A stretch of DNA of 64,000 nucleotides, from contig JADFYH010000009.1 in the NCBI GenBank assembly GCA_015233135.1, positions 23,059 to 87,058 on the forward strand, given 5' to 3'. Numbering within the stretch: position 1 is the stretch's first letter; each line of letters starts with the position of its first letter. A program made the translations under genes and the position numbers. This document shows, one piece after another, positions 15,639 to 25,335 of the stretch. This DNA comes from Deltaproteobacteria bacterium (GTDB taxonomy: Bacteria; UBA10199; JADFYH01). Below the pieces are notes generated by a model, which was not told the origin of the DNA, did no database searches, and saw nothing but the letters and a program-made list of their open reading frames with translations.

Positions 15639-16172
15639 TTACCTTTTCTGAATCAGATTTTTAATTTTCTGGATTACTGCCGCTTCAGACCAGTCTTGGG
15701 CTCCAAGGGTTTCTTCAACAACTGTCCCTTTTTGGTCAATCAAATAAGTTTGTGGAATGTGATCAACGCTGTATAAATCGGCAACTTTGAATTCTGCGTC
15801 CAGGACGATCTTAAAAGAGACCAGATGCAATTTTTTGAATTCCTCAATGGGCGTCCATCCCTCTTCATCCATGCTCACACCTAATATTTCAAACTCATCT
15901 CGAGGAAAACTTTGATAAAGTTTTTCCAAACTAGCCATTTCACTCACACAAGGAGGGCAAGTCGTTGCCCAAAAATTCAAGAGAACTACTTTTGGTCTAA
16001 ATTGGGACAGCTGTACGGCATGCCCCTCATGATCTTTTAAGTCGAAATCCGGAGCCGTTTTCCCCTCTTGAATAGCAGAAGAACTCCCCTGGGGCCCCTG
16101 CTGAAATAGCCACCAGAGTCCAGCGCCTAACACACTTAGCAGAAGTATCTGTAAAAATATTCTAACTTTCAT
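15639..16172 (-). CDS. TlpA/ResA-like membrane-anchored thioredoxin
   Basis: A 177-residue periplasmic thiol-disulfide protein tethered by an N-terminal helix (MKVRIFLQILLLSVLGAGL). The thioredoxin-fold part has FWATTCPPCVSEM (CxxC = CPPC) and the cis-proline in HIPQTYLID. I started it at the ATG at 16172. The upstream in-frame ATGs lie within the terminator of rplQ, so they are unlikely. It is similar to proteins that reduce apo-cytochrome c cysteines, but no cytochrome maturation genes are here, so the substrate is open. Confidence 0.86.
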   Translation of the reverse strand: MKVRIFLQILLLSVLGAGLWWLFQQGPQGSSSAIQEGKTAPDFDLKDHEGHAVQLSQFRPKVVLLNFWATTCPPCVSEMASLEKLYQSFPRDEFEILGVSMDEEGWTPIEEFKKLHLVSFKIVLDAEFKVADLYSVDHIPQTYLIDQKGTVVEETLGAQDWSEAAVIQKIKNLIQKR

Positions 16173-16187
16173 ATTTTCTGACAACGT

Positions 16188-16220
16188 AAAAAAAGGCATC
16201 CCCCCCAAAAGGAGACGCCT
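16188..16220 (-). terminator. Rho-independent terminator after rplQ
   Basis: On the minus strand: stem AGGCGTCTCC / GGGGATGCC (one G-U pair), loop of about five bases, then seven T residues. It lies 34 bases past the rplQ stop and closes the 32-kb ribosomal and RNA polymerase block. Confidence 0.85.
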
Positions 16221-16253
16221 TCTTTTTAAAAACTTAAAATCATACTCAAACTA

Positions 16254-16826
16254 CTACTTTTCTTCTTTTTTTATTTTCTTCTCGCTAGTTTTTTTCGTTA
16301 CTTTTTTCACCTTTTTCTCCGCCGCTTCCTTCTTGGGCTTCGCAACCTTTTTTACTTTTTTTTCTTTTGTCTCCTCAGCAGCCACCACCTTTTTTTTAGC
16401 AGCGGGCTTTTTCTTCTCGGCCTCTTTATCTGCTGACTTGTTCAGCTCGGCATTTATTTTTTCGGAAGGGTCGTAATCTACATATTCAATGAGTGCCATG
16501 GGAGCCGCATCGCCCAAGCGAAAGCCCAATTTAAGCACCCGAGTATAGCCGCCTTTACGGTCTTTAAACCTTTCCGCAAGATCTGAGAAAAGCTTGGCTA
16601 CCGCTGCTTTAGTGCGAACAATAGCGACCGCACGACGTCTGGCATTGAGACTGCCCTCTTTCCCCAGACTAATCATCTTTTCGGCGAGCTTACGCAATTC
16701 CTTCGCCTTGATAACAGTGGTTTCAATCCTCTCATGCTCAATCAGTGAGGTGACCATATTTCTCATCATGGCAATTCGGTGCGAAGTGGAACGCGAAAAT
16801 CTTTTTTTTGCTACGCGATGTCTCAT
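16254..16826 (-). CDS. rplQ: Ribosomal protein L17 with lysine-rich tail
   Basis: The first ~120 residues are canonical L17 (MRHRVAKKRFSRSTSHRIAM start, GGYTRVLKLGFRLGDAAPMALIEYV). The remaining ~70 residues are a Lys/Ala/Glu-rich, probably disordered tail of repeated AKKK/EKKVKK units. The bacterial core is usually 115-130 residues, so the extension is lineage-specific. It is the last gene of the alpha group, four bases after rpoA. The tail has no stop-gain or frame irregularity. Confidence 0.96.
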   Translation of the reverse strand: MRHRVAKKRFSRSTSHRIAMMRNMVTSLIEHERIETTVIKAKELRKLAEKMISLGKEGSLNARRRAVAIVRTKAAVAKLFSDLAERFKDRKGGYTRVLKLGFRLGDAAPMALIEYVDYDPSEKINAELNKSADKEAEKKKPAAKKKVVAAEETKEKKVKKVAKPKKEAAEKKVKKVTKKTSEKKIKKEEK

Positions 16827-16829
16827 GGC

Positions 16830-17846
16830 TTACAGCTCTTCCTTTTTGGTTTCATCTTCCGCAGGGTAAACCCATGAATCGAGCTTCATACCCAAAGAAA
16901 GATTCATTTCTGACAAAATTTCCTTAATCTCATTGAGCGACTTACGACCAAAATTTTTAGTTTTCAACATTTCGGATTCAGTCTTTTGAACCAACTCTCC
17001 AATGTGTCTGATATTGGCATTTTGAAGACAATTGGCAGACCTCACGGAAAGTTCCAACTCCTCTACCCGCTTGTTCAGATTTTCGTTGATACGGGGGCCA
17101 TCCGAAATAATTTCTTCCACGGGCTCATCTTCTTCTTCGAAGTTCACAAACATACTGAGTTGATCTTTTAAGATCTTCGCCGAATAAGAAACAGAGTCTT
17201 CCGGGGTAACCGAACCATCAGTCCACACTTCCAAAGTGAGCCTATCGTAGTCAGTATCTTGCCCTACGCGTGCATTGGCTATCGTATAATTCACCTTGGT
17301 AATAGGAGTAAAAATTGCATCGATGGGAATCATTCCGATAGGATCTTTTTCGCTTTTGTTACGATCTGCAGGGGAATATCCTTTTCCCAAACGCACCACT
17401 AATTCCATATTGAGCTTTGCATCGGCGGATAAAGTAGCAATATGTAAATCCGGATTCAGCACTTCAATATTAGCCGAAGCAACGATATCGGAGGCCTTCA
17501 CTTCTTTAGGGCCCACCGCATCAATGCGCACTACTTCACGTTCGACACCACTCAACCTTAAGCGGAGCTGCTTGAGGTTTAAAATAATATCCGTGACATC
17601 CTCTGTAACTCCAGGAACGGACGAAAACTCATGCTGCACACCCTCAATTTTAATATTTGTGACTGCGGCACCTTGAATGGAAGACAACAATACCCTTCTT
17701 AGGGCATTCCCCAGCGTAAGACCAAAACCCCTCTCTAAAGGTTTAACAACAAACTTACCGAAGTTATTTCCCTCGCCATCTCTTTCGACATCCAGCTTTT
17801 TAGGCTTAATCAAACCTCTCCAATTTTTAGCCACTAGAGTATCCAT
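16830..17846 (-). CDS. rpoA: RNA polymerase alpha subunit
   Basis: A 338-residue alpha subunit. The N-terminal domain ([25 protein letters not shown]) drives dimerisation and assembly of beta and beta'. The C-terminal domain (from about 250; [33 protein letters not shown] block) contacts UP elements and activators. Length is standard. It sits between rpsD and rplQ as in the classic alpha operon. Confidence 0.97.
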   Translation of the reverse strand: MDTLVAKNWRGLIKPKKLDVERDGEGNNFGKFVVKPLERGFGLTLGNALRRVLLSSIQGAAVTNIKIEGVQHEFSSVPGVTEDVTDIILNLKQLRLRLSGVEREVVRIDAVGPKEVKASDIVASANIEVLNPDLHIATLSADAKLNMELVVRLGKGYSPADRNKSEKDPIGMIPIDAIFTPITKVNYTIANARVGQDTDYDRLTLEVWTDGSVTPEDSVSYSAKILKDQLSMFVNFEEEDEPVEEIISDGPRINENLNKRVEELELSVRSANCLQNANIRHIGELVQKTESEMLKTKNFGRKSLNEIKEILSEMNLSLGMKLDSWVYPAEDETKKEEL

Positions 17847-17876
17847 CTTACGACCTCCATTTGATCTCTTGAAATC

Positions 17877-18503
17877 TTATTTAGAATATAATTCAACGAT
17901 GAGCTGCTCTTGAATAGGCAAAGTAAGATCAGAACGCTGTGGAAGCGTTTTTACAACACCCTTAAAATTTTGCTTATCCAATTCCAACCAGGAAGGAATT
18001 CCTCTACGGTCAACCGATTCGATGGCCTGAACGATACGAGCCACCTTACGGCTATTTTCTTTCACTTCCACCAAATCGCTAGGACGACAGATGTAAGAAG
18101 GAATATTCACTTTTTTGGTGTTTACCGTAAAATGCCCATGCCTCACCAGATGCCTGGCCTCCGCTCTCGAGTTTGCAAAACCAAATCGGTACACCATGTT
18201 ATCCAGACGCGATTCCAAATCGAGTAACAAATTCTCACCCGTCACACCTTTTTTGCGATCAGCTCTTTGAAAGGCAAGTCGGAAAGGACGCTCGAGTATA
18301 CCATAAATTCTTTTCACCTTTTGCTTTTCACGAAGCTGAGTCCCATACTCGGACTTCTTGGTACGCCCTTGCCCATGCTGTCCGGGCGGATAAGCACGAC
18401 GATCTATCGCACACTTTTCAGTATAACAACGATCGCCTTTCAAAAACAACTTCATGCCTTCCCGACGACAAAGCTTACAAACTGAATCTGTATACCTAGC
18501 CAT
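17877..18503 (-). CDS. rpsD: Ribosomal protein S4 (zinc-finger form)
   Basis: A 208-residue primary 16S rRNA-binding protein that starts 30S assembly. Four N-terminal cysteines (CKLC and CYTEKC region, residues ~9-31) make it the zinc-containing C+ form. The S4 RNA-binding domain ([23 protein letters not shown]) follows. The start abuts the rpsK stop by one base. In E. coli S4 represses the alpha operon; no pseudoknot target could be identified here by eye. Confidence 0.97.
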   Translation of the reverse strand: MARYTDSVCKLCRREGMKLFLKGDRCYTEKCAIDRRAYPPGQHGQGRTKKSEYGTQLREKQKVKRIYGILERPFRLAFQRADRKKGVTGENLLLDLESRLDNMVYRFGFANSRAEARHLVRHGHFTVNTKKVNIPSYICRPSDLVEVKENSRKVARIVQAIESVDRRGIPSWLELDKQNFKGVVKTLPQRSDLTLPIQEQLIVELYSK

Positions 18504-18943
18504 TACACTCTTCTCCTCTTAGGGGGTCTGCAACCATTGTGAGGAATAGGGGTTACATCCCGAATCATTGTTACCTTTAAACCTGCCTGAGCCACTGCCC
18601 TTAACGCAGATTCTCTGCCACCACCTGGGCCATTGACATAAACGGTCACCGTCCTTAGACCATGTTCCATAGCCTTTTTCACTGCATCTTCAGAAGCAAT
18701 CTGGGCCGCAAAAGGAGTGCTCTTTCTAGAGCCCTTGAAACCTTTTGAACCCGCAGAGGACCAAGACACAACATTGCCCGAAACATCCGTCACCGTAATA
18801 ATGGTATTATTAAAACTGGCTTGAATATGAACAAGACCAACCGACAATTGTTTTTTATTTTTCTTTCTTTTTGGAGCTTTGGCTGCGGCTTCCTTTTTTT
18901 CTTCCGGGGCAGCACTGACTTCAGTAGATTTTGTAGAACCCAT
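18503..18943 (-). CDS. rpsK: Ribosomal protein S11
   Basis: A 30S platform protein, 146 residues. The core matches S11: [49 protein letters not shown], and the terminal [13 protein letters not shown]. The first ~30 residues ([20 protein letters not shown]...) are an Ala/Lys/Glu-rich extension not found in the usual ~129-residue form. It lies between rpsM and rpsD. Confidence 0.97.
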   Translation of the reverse strand: MGSTKSTEVSAAPEEKKEAAAKAPKRKKNKKQLSVGLVHIQASFNNTIITVTDVSGNVVSWSSAGSKGFKGSRKSTPFAAQIASEDAVKKAMEHGLRTVTVYVNGPGGGRESALRAVAQAGLKVTMIRDVTPIPHNGCRPPKRRRV

Positions 18944-18971
18944 AGTTTTTCCCTAAAAAATAACGAGTGAA

Positions 18972-19355
18972 TTATTTACCGCTTGGAGCCTTCTTTCGAC
19001 CTGCTACCGTCTTGCGGGGACCTTTTCGGGTCCTTGAGTTGGTCTTCGTCCTTTGACCTCTTACAGGAAGACCCTTACGGTGCCTCGTTCCACGATAGGC
19101 GCCCAAATCTTGAAGCCGTTTAATACTCAACCCGACTTCACGGCGCAAATCCCCTTCCACTTTAAAATTGGAATCCATATATTCGCGAATCTTCGCGATA
19201 TCGGCATCCGTCAATTTCTCTGCACGAAGGTTTGGATCAATACCTGTTGCTTCTAAGATTTCTTTACAACGGGACCGCCCTACCCCAAAAATATAGGTTA
19301 AAGCAATCTCCATTCTTTTCTTCGAAGGAATATCAACACCGGCTATACGTGGCAT
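18972..19355 (-). CDS. rpsM: Ribosomal protein S13
   Basis: A 127-residue head protein of the 30S subunit that contacts L5 and the P-site tRNA. It shows [25 protein letters not shown] at the start and [26 protein letters not shown] near the end, the standard S13 blocks. It follows rpmJ and precedes rpsK by 28 bases. Confidence 0.97.
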   Translation of the reverse strand: MPRIAGVDIPSKKRMEIALTYIFGVGRSRCKEILEATGIDPNLRAEKLTDADIAKIREYMDSNFKVEGDLRREVGLSIKRLQDLGAYRGTRHRKGLPVRGQRTKTNSRTRKGPRKTVAGRKKAPSGK

Positions 19356-19387
19356 AAATTATCGATGTGTAGGTCGTATCCTACACA

Positions 19388-19501
19388 TTACCCTTGTTTC
19401 TGTTTGTGTCTTGGATTTTCACAAATAACCCGAACGGTACCTGACCGTCGAATCACCTTACATTTAGGACATATTTTTTTGACAGAGCTTCTGACTTTCA
19501 T
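19388..19501 (-). CDS. rpmJ: Ribosomal protein L36
   Basis: Read directly from the minus strand: a 37-residue protein starting [15 protein letters not shown] and ending NPRHKQKQG. The zinc ligands Cys-x2-Cys, a third Cys (VICENP) and His are present, so it is the C+ form. It is too short for most ORF cut-offs. It lies between infA and rpsM, its usual place. Confidence 0.95.
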   Translation of the reverse strand: MKVRSSVKKICPKCKVIRRSGTVRVICENPRHKQKQG

Positions 19502-19531
19502 AGTGGGTCTCTTTTAAATCTAGGTTCAAAT

Positions 19532-19750
19532 TTATTTAGCACGATAAATAATTCTTCCCCGCGTTAGATCATAGGGAGACAGCTCTACTTTCACTCGATC
19601 ACCAGGAAGAATCTTGATGAAATGCATCCGCATCTTCCCCGATATATGAGCCAATATCTTGTGGCCATTTTCGAGTTGCACCCTAAACATGGCATTTGGG
19701 AGCGGCTCTGTTACCACTCCTTCAACTTCAATACAATCTTCTTTTGACAC
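19532..19750 (-). CDS. infA: Translation initiation factor IF-1
   Basis: A 72-residue OB-fold factor that binds the 30S A site at initiation. [20 protein letters not shown] and [29 protein letters not shown] are family blocks. Typical length. The gene lies between map and rpmJ. Confidence 0.97.
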   Translation of the reverse strand: MSKEDCIEVEGVVTEPLPNAMFRVQLENGHKILAHISGKMRMHFIKILPGDRVKVELSPYDLTRGRIIYRAK

Positions 19751-19790
19751 TGTTGTTAAATTCCTTTCGTTTCAAACCCCAGGTTTGAAA

Positions 19791-20540
19791 CTAAAACATA
19801 CTTAAAATCTCGGGGCCATTTTCGGTAACGACAACGGTATGTTCAAAATGCACCGATAAACCTTTGTCTTTTGTAATGACCGTCCAACCATCCTCTAAAG
19901 TTTTAACCTCATGCGTCCCTTCATTGATCATGGGCTCGATGGCAAATACCATCCCCGCCTTCAAACGAAACCCAGTTCCTGCCTCGCCATAATTGGGCAC
20001 CTGAGGTTCCTCATGCAACTTTGTCCCTATGCCATGCCCCACATAATCTCGAACAACCGAATAACCATGAGCTTCCACATAAGTCTGTATAGAGGCTCCA
20101 ATATCAAACAACCTTTTTTTAGGAAGCATTTGCTCAATGCCCTTAAAAAGGCTTTCCTGCCCAACTTTCAAAATTCTGGCAGCTCTTTCGGATACCTCTC
20201 CTACTGCATAAGTATAAGCGGCATCTCCATAATAACCCTCGATCATAGCTCCGCAATCCACTCCAATCACATCTCCCTCCTTCAAAATACGTTTGGAAGA
20301 AGGAATTCCATGCACAACCTCATGATTTATGGAAGTGCACAAAGTAGCCTGATAACCCATGTAGCCCTTGAAGGCTGGACTCGCGCCTGCTTCACGGATA
20401 CACCGCTCAGCCACCTGATCAAGTTCTAAGGTAGAGACACCGGGCCGAACATACTCCTTTATTTTTAAAAGAACCTGGGCCACTACTTTGGAGGCCTTTT
20501 TAATCTTCTCAATCTCCGCCGCTGATCGAATAACAACCAT
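19791..20540 (-). CDS. map: Methionine aminopeptidase, type I
   Basis: Removes the initiator methionine from nascent proteins. The 249-residue enzyme shows the five metal-ligand regions: VIGVDCGAMIEGYYGD, VGHGIGTKLHEEPQVPNYG, FAIEPMINEG and VHFEHTVVVTE. There is no N-terminal zinc-finger extension. It sits between adk and infA in the spc region. Confidence 0.97.
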   Translation of the reverse strand: MVVIRSAAEIEKIKKASKVVAQVLLKIKEYVRPGVSTLELDQVAERCIREAGASPAFKGYMGYQATLCTSINHEVVHGIPSSKRILKEGDVIGVDCGAMIEGYYGDAAYTYAVGEVSERAARILKVGQESLFKGIEQMLPKKRLFDIGASIQTYVEAHGYSVVRDYVGHGIGTKLHEEPQVPNYGEAGTGFRLKAGMVFAIEPMINEGTHEVKTLEDGWTVITKDKGLSVHFEHTVVVTENGPEILSMF

Positions 20541-20542
20541 AG

Positions 20543-21205
20543 CTAAGAATGGCCTTGTGATCTGCTTTCTAAAATCTTTTCAATCTTTTTTAAGATCAAG
20601 GCCACTTCACCACTCCCATTGATAGATTCCAGTATTTTTTCCTGTTTATAAAAATTAATTACTGGCTGAGTTTTGTCTACATAAACTTTTAATCGCTGTC
20701 GGATGGTGCGCTCCTGATCATCATCACGCTGAAAAAGTTTTGAAGCACAGACATCACAAACTCCCTCTTGCTTTGGAGGGCTATACAATACGTGATAGGC
20801 CTTCTTGCACTTTTCACACTGCCTTCTTCCAGTCAGACGAGCCACCAATTCTTCTTCATTCACTTCAATATTAACCACACAATCTATTTTTTTACCCTGG
20901 GCTTTCAACATTTCCTTCAAGGCGGATGCCTGTTCCAAGGTCCTTGGGAAACCATCTAAAATAAAACCCTTATTACAATCCTTCTGCTTCAAACGTTCGT
21001 CCATCAAACTCACTATCACCGAATCTGGAACCAGTTTACCTTCAGACATGAACTTTTCAGCTTCCAGCCCCAAAGGGCTCTTTGCTGTTCTTGCCTCTCT
21101 CAGCATGTCCCCCGTAGAAATTTGAGGAATACCGTAAATCTGCTGAACTTGTTGTGACTGGGTCCCCTTACCAGCACCCGGAGGCCCAAAAAAAATCAGA
21201 TTCAA
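20543..21205 (-). CDS. adk: Adenylate kinase
   Basis: Interconverts ATP + AMP and 2 ADP. The 220-residue enzyme has the P-loop GPPGAGKGTQ (about 7-16), AMP-binding ISTGDMLR and GFPRTLEQA, and a zinc-type LID with paired CxxC motifs (QCEKCKKAYH and GVCDVC). It starts one base after the secY stop region. Confidence 0.97.
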   Translation of the reverse strand: MNLIFFGPPGAGKGTQSQQVQQIYGIPQISTGDMLREARTAKSPLGLEAEKFMSEGKLVPDSVIVSLMDERLKQKDCNKGFILDGFPRTLEQASALKEMLKAQGKKIDCVVNIEVNEEELVARLTGRRQCEKCKKAYHVLYSPPKQEGVCDVCASKLFQRDDDQERTIRQRLKVYVDKTQPVINFYKQEKILESINGSGEVALILKKIEKILESRSQGHS

Positions 21206-21206
21206 C

Positions 21207-22499
21207 TTAACCTCTCCTCCCTTTAAACTTTCCTGCCTTCTGACCTAAAAATCCATCATAATGATGACTCAGAAGATGAGACTCCATTTGGGCTACGGTA
21301 TCCATGGCCACCCCTACAATGATAAGAATGGAAGTCCCTCCAAAAACAGAAGCCAAGGTACGAGGTATTCCAAAATGATTCATCAATAGTTCGGGTAACA
21401 CACAAATCGCTGCTACATAAACTGCACCCCCTAAAGTAATGCGAGTTAACACTCTATCAATGAAATCCGAAGTAGGTTTTCCGGGCCTTACACCGGGAAT
21501 AAAACCCCCATTTTTACGCACATTGTCTGCCACATCTACGGGGTTAAAGGCCACAGCTGTATAAAAAAAAGCGAAGAAGATAATCAAAAACACATAAAGA
21601 AAAGTATGCAACCAACCACTGGTCAGAGAAGTCGCAATCCTCTGAAAAAACTCCACATGAAAAAATTGCGCAATCGTCGCAGGAAATAAAATAAGAGAAG
21701 ACGCAAAAATGGGCGGAATAACTCCAGCCGTATTTATTTTTAGAGGCAAATGCGTGGTCTGTCCTCCAAACATTTTTCTACCTACTACTCGCTTGGCAAA
21801 ACTAATAGGAATCCTTCTTTGACCGCGTTCACAAAAAGCAATGAGTGCAATGACCACAGCAATAAAACCAAGAAGCAGCAAACAAGTAAATCCAGTTTGA
21901 GTTTTTAAAGCATCTCGGAATGCAGAGGGGATTCGTGCAACAATTCCAGAAAAAATAACCAAAGAAATTCCATTGCCTATACCGCGTTCCGTAATTTGCT
22001 CTCCCAACCACATCACAAAACTCGTCCCCGCTGCCAAGGTGAACATGCTTGTAAAACAGAAAAGGATGCCTCCCTCGCCCGGCAACAAAACCCCTTGCCG
22101 TTCCAGTCCATAACTAAAGCCAAAACCTTGAACCAAGGCCAAGACCACAGTGCCATAGCGTGTGTACTGGGTAATTTTTTTACGCCCTTGCTCGCCCTCT
22201 TTTTGCAACTTTTCAAGACTGGGAATCACGACAGTCAAAAGCTGCATAATAATGGAGGCACTGATGTAGGGCATAATGGAAAGTGCAAAAACCGAAAATT
22301 TTTCGAAAGCACCCCCTGAAAATAAATTGATAATTTCAAAGATCGTCCCTTGAGACAAAAACTTTTTTAATGCCACTGGATCTATCCCTGGGGTAGGTAT
22401 AAAGCAGCCCAAACGATAGACAGCCAACATCATCAACGTAAACAGAATACGCTTCTTTAACTCCGGGATTTTTGTAATATTTCCAAGACTGGTCGACAC
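21207..22499 (-). CDS. secY: Protein translocase subunit SecY
   Basis: The central channel of the Sec translocon, 430 residues with about ten transmembrane helices. Family blocks include LGCFIPTPGID, LFSGGAFEKFSVFALSIMPYISASI, GIGNGISLVIFSGIVAR and GGFIPGVRPGKPT. The cytoplasmic loop with RRIPISFAKRVVGRKM is typical. It lies in the usual slot between rplO and adk. Its partner secE is at 47380. Confidence 0.97.
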   Translation of the reverse strand: MSTSLGNITKIPELKKRILFTLMMLAVYRLGCFIPTPGIDPVALKKFLSQGTIFEIINLFSGGAFEKFSVFALSIMPYISASIIMQLLTVVIPSLEKLQKEGEQGRKKITQYTRYGTVVLALVQGFGFSYGLERQGVLLPGEGGILFCFTSMFTLAAGTSFVMWLGEQITERGIGNGISLVIFSGIVARIPSAFRDALKTQTGFTCLLLLGFIAVVIALIAFCERGQRRIPISFAKRVVGRKMFGGQTTHLPLKINTAGVIPPIFASSLILFPATIAQFFHVEFFQRIATSLTSGWLHTFLYVFLIIFFAFFYTAVAFNPVDVADNVRKNGGFIPGVRPGKPTSDFIDRVLTRITLGGAVYVAAICVLPELLMNHFGIPRTLASVFGGTSILIIVGVAMDTVAQMESHLLSHHYDGFLGQKAGKFKGRRG

Positions 22500-22502
22500 A
22501 GA

Positions 22503-22961
22503 TTATTGGCCTTTTACCTGGAGAAGTTCTACGGTTCCGCCACTTTTTTGAATCTTCTCAGCGGCGCTTTTTGAAAACTGGTGGGCCTTAACTACTAGAG
22601 AATGCGGGAGTTCCCCTTCGCCCAAAATTTTAAGAGGCAATTGTTTCTTCCGCACTAGACCTTTTTTCAATAAAGCATCTAGATCGACTACAGCCCCAGA
22701 AGAAAACTGGGCCAACTCCCCCACATTAACTATATTAAATTCCACTCGAAAAGGATTATGAAAGCCTCGCTTGGGAACACGCCTCGACAAGGGCATTTGC
22801 CCCCCTTCGAAGCCTGCTTTATGAAATCCACCCGACCTTGCATGCTGCCCTTTATGGCCTTTGGTCGAAGTCCCCCCATGACCGCTGGAATCTCCTCTTC
22901 CTAGTCTTTTTTTCTTTTTATTCGCGCCCGGAGGACTTTCTAAACAAGATAACCAGTTCAT
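22503..22961 (-). CDS. rplO: Ribosomal protein L15
   Basis: A 152-residue 50S protein that binds 23S rRNA. The glycine/basic N-terminus (KKKRLGRGDSSGHGGTSTKG, KGQHARSGG) and the C-terminal HQFSKSAAEKIQKSGG block are diagnostic. The ATG overlaps the rpmD stop by four bases. Confidence 0.96.
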   Translation of the reverse strand: MNWLSCLESPPGANKKKKRLGRGDSSGHGGTSTKGHKGQHARSGGFHKAGFEGGQMPLSRRVPKRGFHNPFRVEFNIVNVGELAQFSSGAVVDLDALLKKGLVRKKQLPLKILGEGELPHSLVVKAHQFSKSAAEKIQKSGGTVELLQVKGQ

Positions 22962-23251
22962 TTCTTCACCTTGGCTGTTTTTTTCTTTTTTGTTTTCGCT
23001 TTTACTTCACCCAAAACATATTCGGGATTTGAATGAAACGCCGTGACAGGCTCTTTTTCCTCTAACGAAGTCACAGGTTCTACTTTTAAAAGATAAATTA
23101 CATTTTGAATCATCCCCCGTACAGCAGGTGTATCTTTCAAAATACGGGATTGATGCCGATGCCCCAGGCCCAAGGCCTTTACGGTTCTCTTGTGGTTTTC
23201 AGGAGTGGCAATCACTCCTTTTTCGAGGGTAATACGAATTAAACCAGACAT
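22958..23251 (-). CDS. rpmD: Ribosomal protein L30 with C-terminal extension
   Basis: Residues 1-60 are L30 (IRITLEKGVIATPENHKRTVKALGL, RGMIQNVIYLLKV). About 37 extra residues follow, ending in a Lys-rich tail (KAKTKKKKTAKVKK), where L30 is normally ~60 residues. It overlaps rplO by four bases. Confidence 0.93.
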   Translation of the reverse strand: MSGLIRITLEKGVIATPENHKRTVKALGLGHRHQSRILKDTPAVRGMIQNVIYLLKVEPVTSLEEKEPVTAFHSNPEYVLGEVKAKTKKKKTAKVKK

Positions 23252-23252
23252 G

Positions 23253-23738
23253 TTAAACCGCCTTCTTTAATGCTAAATACTTTTCAGGAATTTTCATTCG
23301 GACAAGACCATCAAAGGTTGCTTTGACCACGTTGTGCGGATTGTTTGTACCAATACACTTGGTCAGGATATCGTGAACGCCCACCGCTTCTAACACTGCA
23401 CGAACAGCCCCCCCGGCAATCACCCCGGTACCAGCCGATGCGGGCTTTAAAAGCACTCGTGCTGAACCAAAACGACCTATGATTTCATGGGGCAACGTCG
23501 CCTCTTTTAAAGGGACCTTAATTACGTTTTTACGCGCCTGCTCTCCCGCCTTACGAATGGCTTCGGGAACTTCTTTTGCTTTTCCCAAGCCAGCCCCCAC
23601 ATGGCCATTCGCATCACCTACCACTACCAAGGCACTGAAACTAAATCGCCGTCCACCCTTTACTACTTTTGCGGTACGGCTAATGTTAACCACACGTTCC
23701 GTAAGTTCCAATTCTGAGAAGTTGTTTTTTTCTTTCAT
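23253..23738 (-). CDS. rpsE: Ribosomal protein S5
   Basis: A 161-residue 30S protein needed for decoding fidelity. It has the RNA-binding [21 protein letters not shown] segment and the S5 C-terminal domain ([35 protein letters not shown]). It lies between rplR and rpmD with two-base spacing. Confidence 0.97.
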   Translation of the reverse strand: MKEKNNFSELELTERVVNISRTAKVVKGGRRFSFSALVVVGDANGHVGAGLGKAKEVPEAIRKAGEQARKNVIKVPLKEATLPHEIIGRFGSARVLLKPASAGTGVIAGGAVRAVLEAVGVHDILTKCIGTNNPHNVVKATFDGLVRMKIPEKYLALKKAV

Positions 23739-23743
23739 GACAA

Positions 23744-24097
23744 TTAGAATTCGAGTCCTTTTTCTCGTGCTGCGTCAGCCAAGGCTTTAACGCGGCCATG
23801 GTAAATGTATCCGTTACGATCAAACACAACTTTTTTAATTCCTTTTTCCAAAGCCAAGTTCGCCAGGAACTCTCCCACTTTTTTTGCAGCACTTACATTT
23901 CCCCCACTAGTTCCAAAAGCCTTGGAAGCGGAAGAGAAGGACACCAAGGTTTGTTGCTTGGCATCATCAATAATTTGCGCATAGATATGGTTCAGACTGC
24001 GGAACACCGAAAGCCGAGGCCTTTCGGTGGAGCCCAACACCTTCTTTCGAATACGCTGTTTTCTCTTTAATCGTGATTTAAGCTTTTGAAGTGACAT
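23744..24097 (-). CDS. rplR: Ribosomal protein L18
   Basis: A 117-residue 5S-rRNA-binding protein. Blocks [20 protein letters not shown] and [45 protein letters not shown] are standard for L18. It follows rplF. Confidence 0.97.
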   Translation of the reverse strand: MSLQKLKSRLKRKQRIRKKVLGSTERPRLSVFRSLNHIYAQIIDDAKQQTLVSFSSASKAFGTSGGNVSAAKKVGEFLANLALEKGIKKVVFDRNGYIYHGRVKALADAAREKGLEF

Positions 24098-24100
24098 ATG

Positions 24101-24655
24101 CTATTTCCCTTTTGAACCACCCGCTGCAGATTTACCGGCCTTACGTCTTACAGTTTCATCCGAGTAACGAACTCCCTTGCCCTTGTAAGGTTCGGGGGGC
24201 TTTACCCCTCTTACTTCTGAAGCAACCTGTCCCACTAATCTTTTATCGGCCCCTGTGATAGTAATGTGGGTTTGCTTTTCAACAATAATTTTAATCCCCT
24301 GAGGAATTGGATAATTAACAATATGGGAAAAACCTAAGGTTAAAGAAAGATCCGAACCTTTAATTTCAGCCCTGTAACCCACCCCACTGATATCCAGTTC
24401 TTTTTTAAAACCCTCGGAGACCCCTTTCACCAAGCCCTGAATAATAGCCCGTGTTAGGCCATGATTGGCTCGCGCTACACGGCCATCATTGGCACGCTTC
24501 ACCAAAATTTCTTTTTCAGAAATGTCCAATTGAACTTCCGTGGGCAAATGCAAAGATAACTTTCCCAAAGGCCCTTCAACCCAAACATCTCCTTGGTTGA
24601 CCTGCACCTTAACTTTCGCGGGTAGAACTATAGGTTGTTTTCCGATTCTTGACAT
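24101..24655 (-). CDS. rplF: Ribosomal protein L6
   Basis: A 184-residue 50S protein when started at the ATG at 24655 (MSRIGKQPI, the family start). The longer frame to 24676 lies in the rpsH stop region and is not family-like. The C-terminal L6 signature VRGVKPPEPYKGKGVRY is present. L6 helps bind elongation factors near the sarcin-ricin loop. Confidence 0.96.
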   Translation of the reverse strand: MSRIGKQPIVLPAKVKVQVNQGDVWVEGPLGKLSLHLPTEVQLDISEKEILVKRANDGRVARANHGLTRAIIQGLVKGVSEGFKKELDISGVGYRAEIKGSDLSLTLGFSHIVNYPIPQGIKIIVEKQTHITITGADKRLVGQVASEVRGVKPPEPYKGKGVRYSDETVRRKAGKSAAGGSKGK

Positions 24656-24660
24656 AATAA

Positions 24661-25056
24661 TCACCAAATTGTGCAAACAATTTCGCCACCTAATTTAGAT
24701 TCCTTCGCTTTTTTATCGCTCATTACACCCTTTGAGGTAGAAATAATGGAGAGGCCTAAGCCTCCCAAAACCGGCTTTAAAGCATCGCAATGGGCATAAA
24801 CTCTTCTCCCAGGCTTAGACACCCTCTTCAGAAAAGATATCATCGGTTCTTTTTGAGACCCATATTTCAACGTCACGACAATACGAGATTTATTCGCCTC
24901 TGAAATAACACTCACGGACCTCACATACCCCTCTTCTTCTAGAACTTTCAGAACACCCAATTTAAAGAGTGAATGAGGCAATTCAACCCGCTCATGTTTT
25001 GAACCTACCGCATTTCGAATTCGGGTTAGCATATCCGCTACTGGATCTGTCATCAT
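24661..25056 (-). CDS. rpsH: Ribosomal protein S8
   Basis: A 131-residue primary 16S binder. DPVADMLTRIRNAVGSKHE at the start and ISTSKGVMSDKKAKESKLGG at the end are the S8 hallmarks. In E. coli it represses the spc operon by binding the rplE leader. It lies between rpsN and rplF. Confidence 0.97.
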   Translation of the reverse strand: MMTDPVADMLTRIRNAVGSKHERVELPHSLFKLGVLKVLEEEGYVRSVSVISEANKSRIVVTLKYGSQKEPMISFLKRVSKPGRRVYAHCDALKPVLGGLGLSIISTSKGVMSDKKAKESKLGGEIVCTIW

Positions 25057-25072
25057 AAAATAAACTCCCTTA

Positions 25073-25258
25073 TTACCAGCTGGCTTTCATCACTCCAGGG
25101 ATTTCTCCTCGTCTAGCCAGCAACCTGAAACACAAACGACACATTTTGAACTTTCTAAGAAAAGCGCGAGGCCTTCCACACAGCGGACAACGATTATATC
25201 CCCGAACAGAAAACTTGGGACTACGTTTTGCTTTCACCATTAAAGACGTCTTAGCCAT
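25073..25258 (-). CDS. rpsN: Ribosomal protein S14, zinc (type Z)
   Basis: A 61-residue S14 of the short zinc-binding form: [20 protein letters not shown] supplies two CxxC pairs. I started it at the ATG at 25258 ([12 protein letters not shown]). The longer frame to 25306 includes a non-family segment that runs into the rplE spacer. Zinc-type S14 in the spc operon is common outside the gamma- and betaproteobacteria. Confidence 0.95.
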   Translation of the reverse strand: MAKTSLMVKAKRSPKFSVRGYNRCPLCGRPRAFLRKFKMCRLCFRLLARRGEIPGVMKASW

Positions 25259-25335
25259 AACTCTTACTTTCTTTTTCAGGAACTTTCTGATTGGGATGAG
25301 ATGCAAAACGAAGCAGATCGCCCAATCAGAAAGTT

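Noticed and set aside
16173..16208. Upstream starts of the TlpA-like gene
   Set aside because: They fall in the rplQ terminator; the ATG at 16172 directly precedes the signal-anchor helix.
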